DNA of 64,000 nucleotides. Source: JBFONV01 sp040779335. GTDB lineage: Bacteria > Pseudomonadota > Gammaproteobacteria > Enterobacterales > Alteromonadaceae. The position numbers and the translations under genes are program-made. Below, in pieces: positions 63,036 through 64,000 of the stretch. Position 1 is the first letter of the stretch. Every line of letters starts with the position of its first letter. Location: assembly GCA_040779335.1 (NCBI GenBank), contig JBFONV010000002.1, positions 372,001 to 436,000 of the forward strand. The letters are read 5' to 3'. The notes beneath the pieces were generated by a model, which worked only from the letters and a program-made list of their open reading frames with translations, made no database searches and had not been told where the DNA came from.

Positions 63036-64000
63036 ATTTACTCATGCGTCGATAATAGCCGCTACGGCTTAAGCCCAGAGATTTAGCTGTTTCAGTGGCA
63101 TTACCCTGATAAAATTTCAAACGACGAGTTAACACTAATTGTTCTATAGCTTCTATGGTTAAACTCGGATCATCTAAAGACTCATCGCGTTGTTCATGTT
63201 CAGCAATATTAAGCTCGTGAGGTCCGATATGCGATTGCTTAGAAGTGAACAATACCCGCTCCATAATATGACTTAACTCTCGAATATTACCTGGCCAAGT
63301 ATATTGCTGTAAAACACAGGCCGCTTCCGATGATAAACTTGGACAAACCCGATGGTATTTTTGGCTATAGACACGCAAAAAATGCTCTGCTAGTGGCACA
63401 ATATCTTCAACGCGTTCACAAAGAGATGGCACTCGCAATTGAATGGTATTGAGCCGATAGAATAAATCTTGTCGGAAGGCATTTTCGCTAATAGCAGCAA
63501 GTAAATCACTATTGGTTGCAGAAATAATTCTAACGTCAGCATCTTGCGACTTACTGCTACCTACAACTTCGAATTTTTGCTCTTCCAATACCCGTAATAA
63601 TTTGGCCTGCTGTGCTAAAGGTATGTTGGCAATTTCATCTAAAAACAACGTACCTTGTTCGGCCATTTCAAAACGGCCAACCCGATTTTCTTTGGCATCA
63701 GTAAACGCCCCTTTAACGTGACCAAACATTTCACTTTCAAACAAATTTTCGGGAATGGCGCCCATATTTACCGGTACGAATGAATTATCCGCTCGGCTAG
63801 ACATTTTGTGTACATATGATGCCAACATACTTTTACCCGTGCCATTATCACCCGTCAGCAAAATACTCATATCGCTTTTTGCTAAATCATCTAAGGTAGA
63901 TAATAGCGCCTGCATAGTCGCTGAGTGGGCAATAATACCGTCTTTATTGGCAGGATGCGCTTGCGAGGTTAATAAACGATTTTGTTGACTCAACCTTTGC
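63022..64000 (-). CDS. NtrC-type sigma-54 response regulator (5' end outside window)
   Basis: The frame stays open to the right edge, so the N-terminal part, probably with the receiver domain, is missing. A TTG at 63991-63993 looks like an internal codon because the frame runs on as ...QRLSQQNRLL, a usual linker. The AAA+ domain is complete: Walker A LLTGDNGTGKS, the GAFTDA sigma-54 contact loop (ESEMFGHVKGAFTDAKE), Walker B GTLFLDEIA, and RQDLFYRLN. The C-terminal Fis-type HTH (ATETAKSLGLSRSGYYRRM) ends the protein. It pairs with the kinase gene, with which it overlaps by 14 bases. The GDNGTGKS loop has Asn and Thr in the usual GESGTGKE-type motif. Confidence 0.92.
   Translation of the reverse strand, partial: QRLSQQNRLLTSQAHPANKDGIIAHSATMQALLSTLDDLAKSDMSILLTGDNGTGKSMLASYVHKMSSRADNSFVPVNMGAIPENLFESEMFGHVKGAFTDAKENRVGRFEMAEQGTLFLDEIANIPLAQQAKLLRVLEEQKFEVVGSSKSQDADVRIISATNSDLLAAISENAFRQDLFYRLNTIQLRVPSLCERVEDIVPLAEHFLRVYSQKYHRVCPSLSSEAACVLQQYTWPGNIRELSHIMERVLFTSKQSHIGPHELNIAEHEQRDESLDDPSLTIEAIEQLVLTRRLKFYQGNATETAKSLGLSRSGYYRRMSKYGLD

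Overview
The window looks like chromosomal DNA of a marine gammaproteobacterium, most likely of the Alteromonadales and perhaps the Colwelliaceae (Colwellia or Thalassotalea type). This is inferred from the low-to-moderate GC, the large TonB-dependent receptors, lipoprotein pullulanases, feoAB with a Fur box, ArgR, a GcdH/LysR pair and the general protein style. No tRNA, rRNA, CRISPR, insertion sequence or phage gene was seen. Genes are densely packed and mostly in short operons.

Region 1 (1-22.9 kb) is an alpha-glucan (starch, pullulan, maltodextrin) utilisation locus. It has two TonB-dependent receptors (one cut by the window edge), two paralogous lipoprotein pullulanases of GH13, a GH97 alpha-glucosidase and a DUF5916 outer-membrane-type protein. 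Five copies of a 14-bp palindrome-like site, TGAATACGTATGCA (or its complement), lie only upstream of the receptors, the second pullulanase and the GH97 gene. They look like operators of one LacI-type regulator, which is not encoded here. The likely flow is binding and debranching at the outer surface, TonB-driven import of oligosaccharides, and periplasmic release of glucose. Between 14.1 and 18.3 kb sits an unrelated insert: a DUF3012 lipoprotein, a methyltransferase with a small membrane protein, a rhodanese, a GlxA-type regulator coupled to a stand-alone TfoX C-terminal domain, and a periplasmic solute-binding protein.

Region 2 (22.9-27.3 kb) is a three-gene operon. It holds OvoA (5-histidylcysteine sulfoxide synthase fused to the N-methyltransferase), a PLP enzyme that fits OvoB, and a first gene with glutamine-synthetase-like motifs and no assigned role. 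The first two would make ovothiol A; the third is the most interesting unknown of the window.

Region 3 (27.4-38.0 kb) is mixed: a TPR diguanylate cyclase, a glutaredoxin-like protein, cytochrome b561, a TolB-like/TPR membrane protein overlapping a DUF4097 protein, several small exported or membrane proteins, a class D beta-lactamase, and a five-unit 14-bp tandem repeat that contains a stop codon.

Region 4 (38.0-45.6 kb) carries argR, an acyltransferase-like gene in operon with a fused E1 alpha/beta keto-acid dehydrogenase, gcdH with a divergent LysR regulator, and a sugar-kinase-like phosphotransferase.

Region 5 (45.6-64 kb) has feoAB under a Fur box, a serine hydrolase lipoprotein, a large lipoprotein with tandem Ig/cadherin-like repeats, a fumarylacetoacetase-family enzyme beside an L-2-hydroxyglutarate-oxidase-like flavoprotein, an M17 aminopeptidase, an aldehyde dehydrogenase-TetR pair with a candidate operator, an Aer-like chemoreceptor, a TPR-like exported protein, and an overlapping NtrY-like kinase/NtrC-like regulator pair that runs off the right edge.
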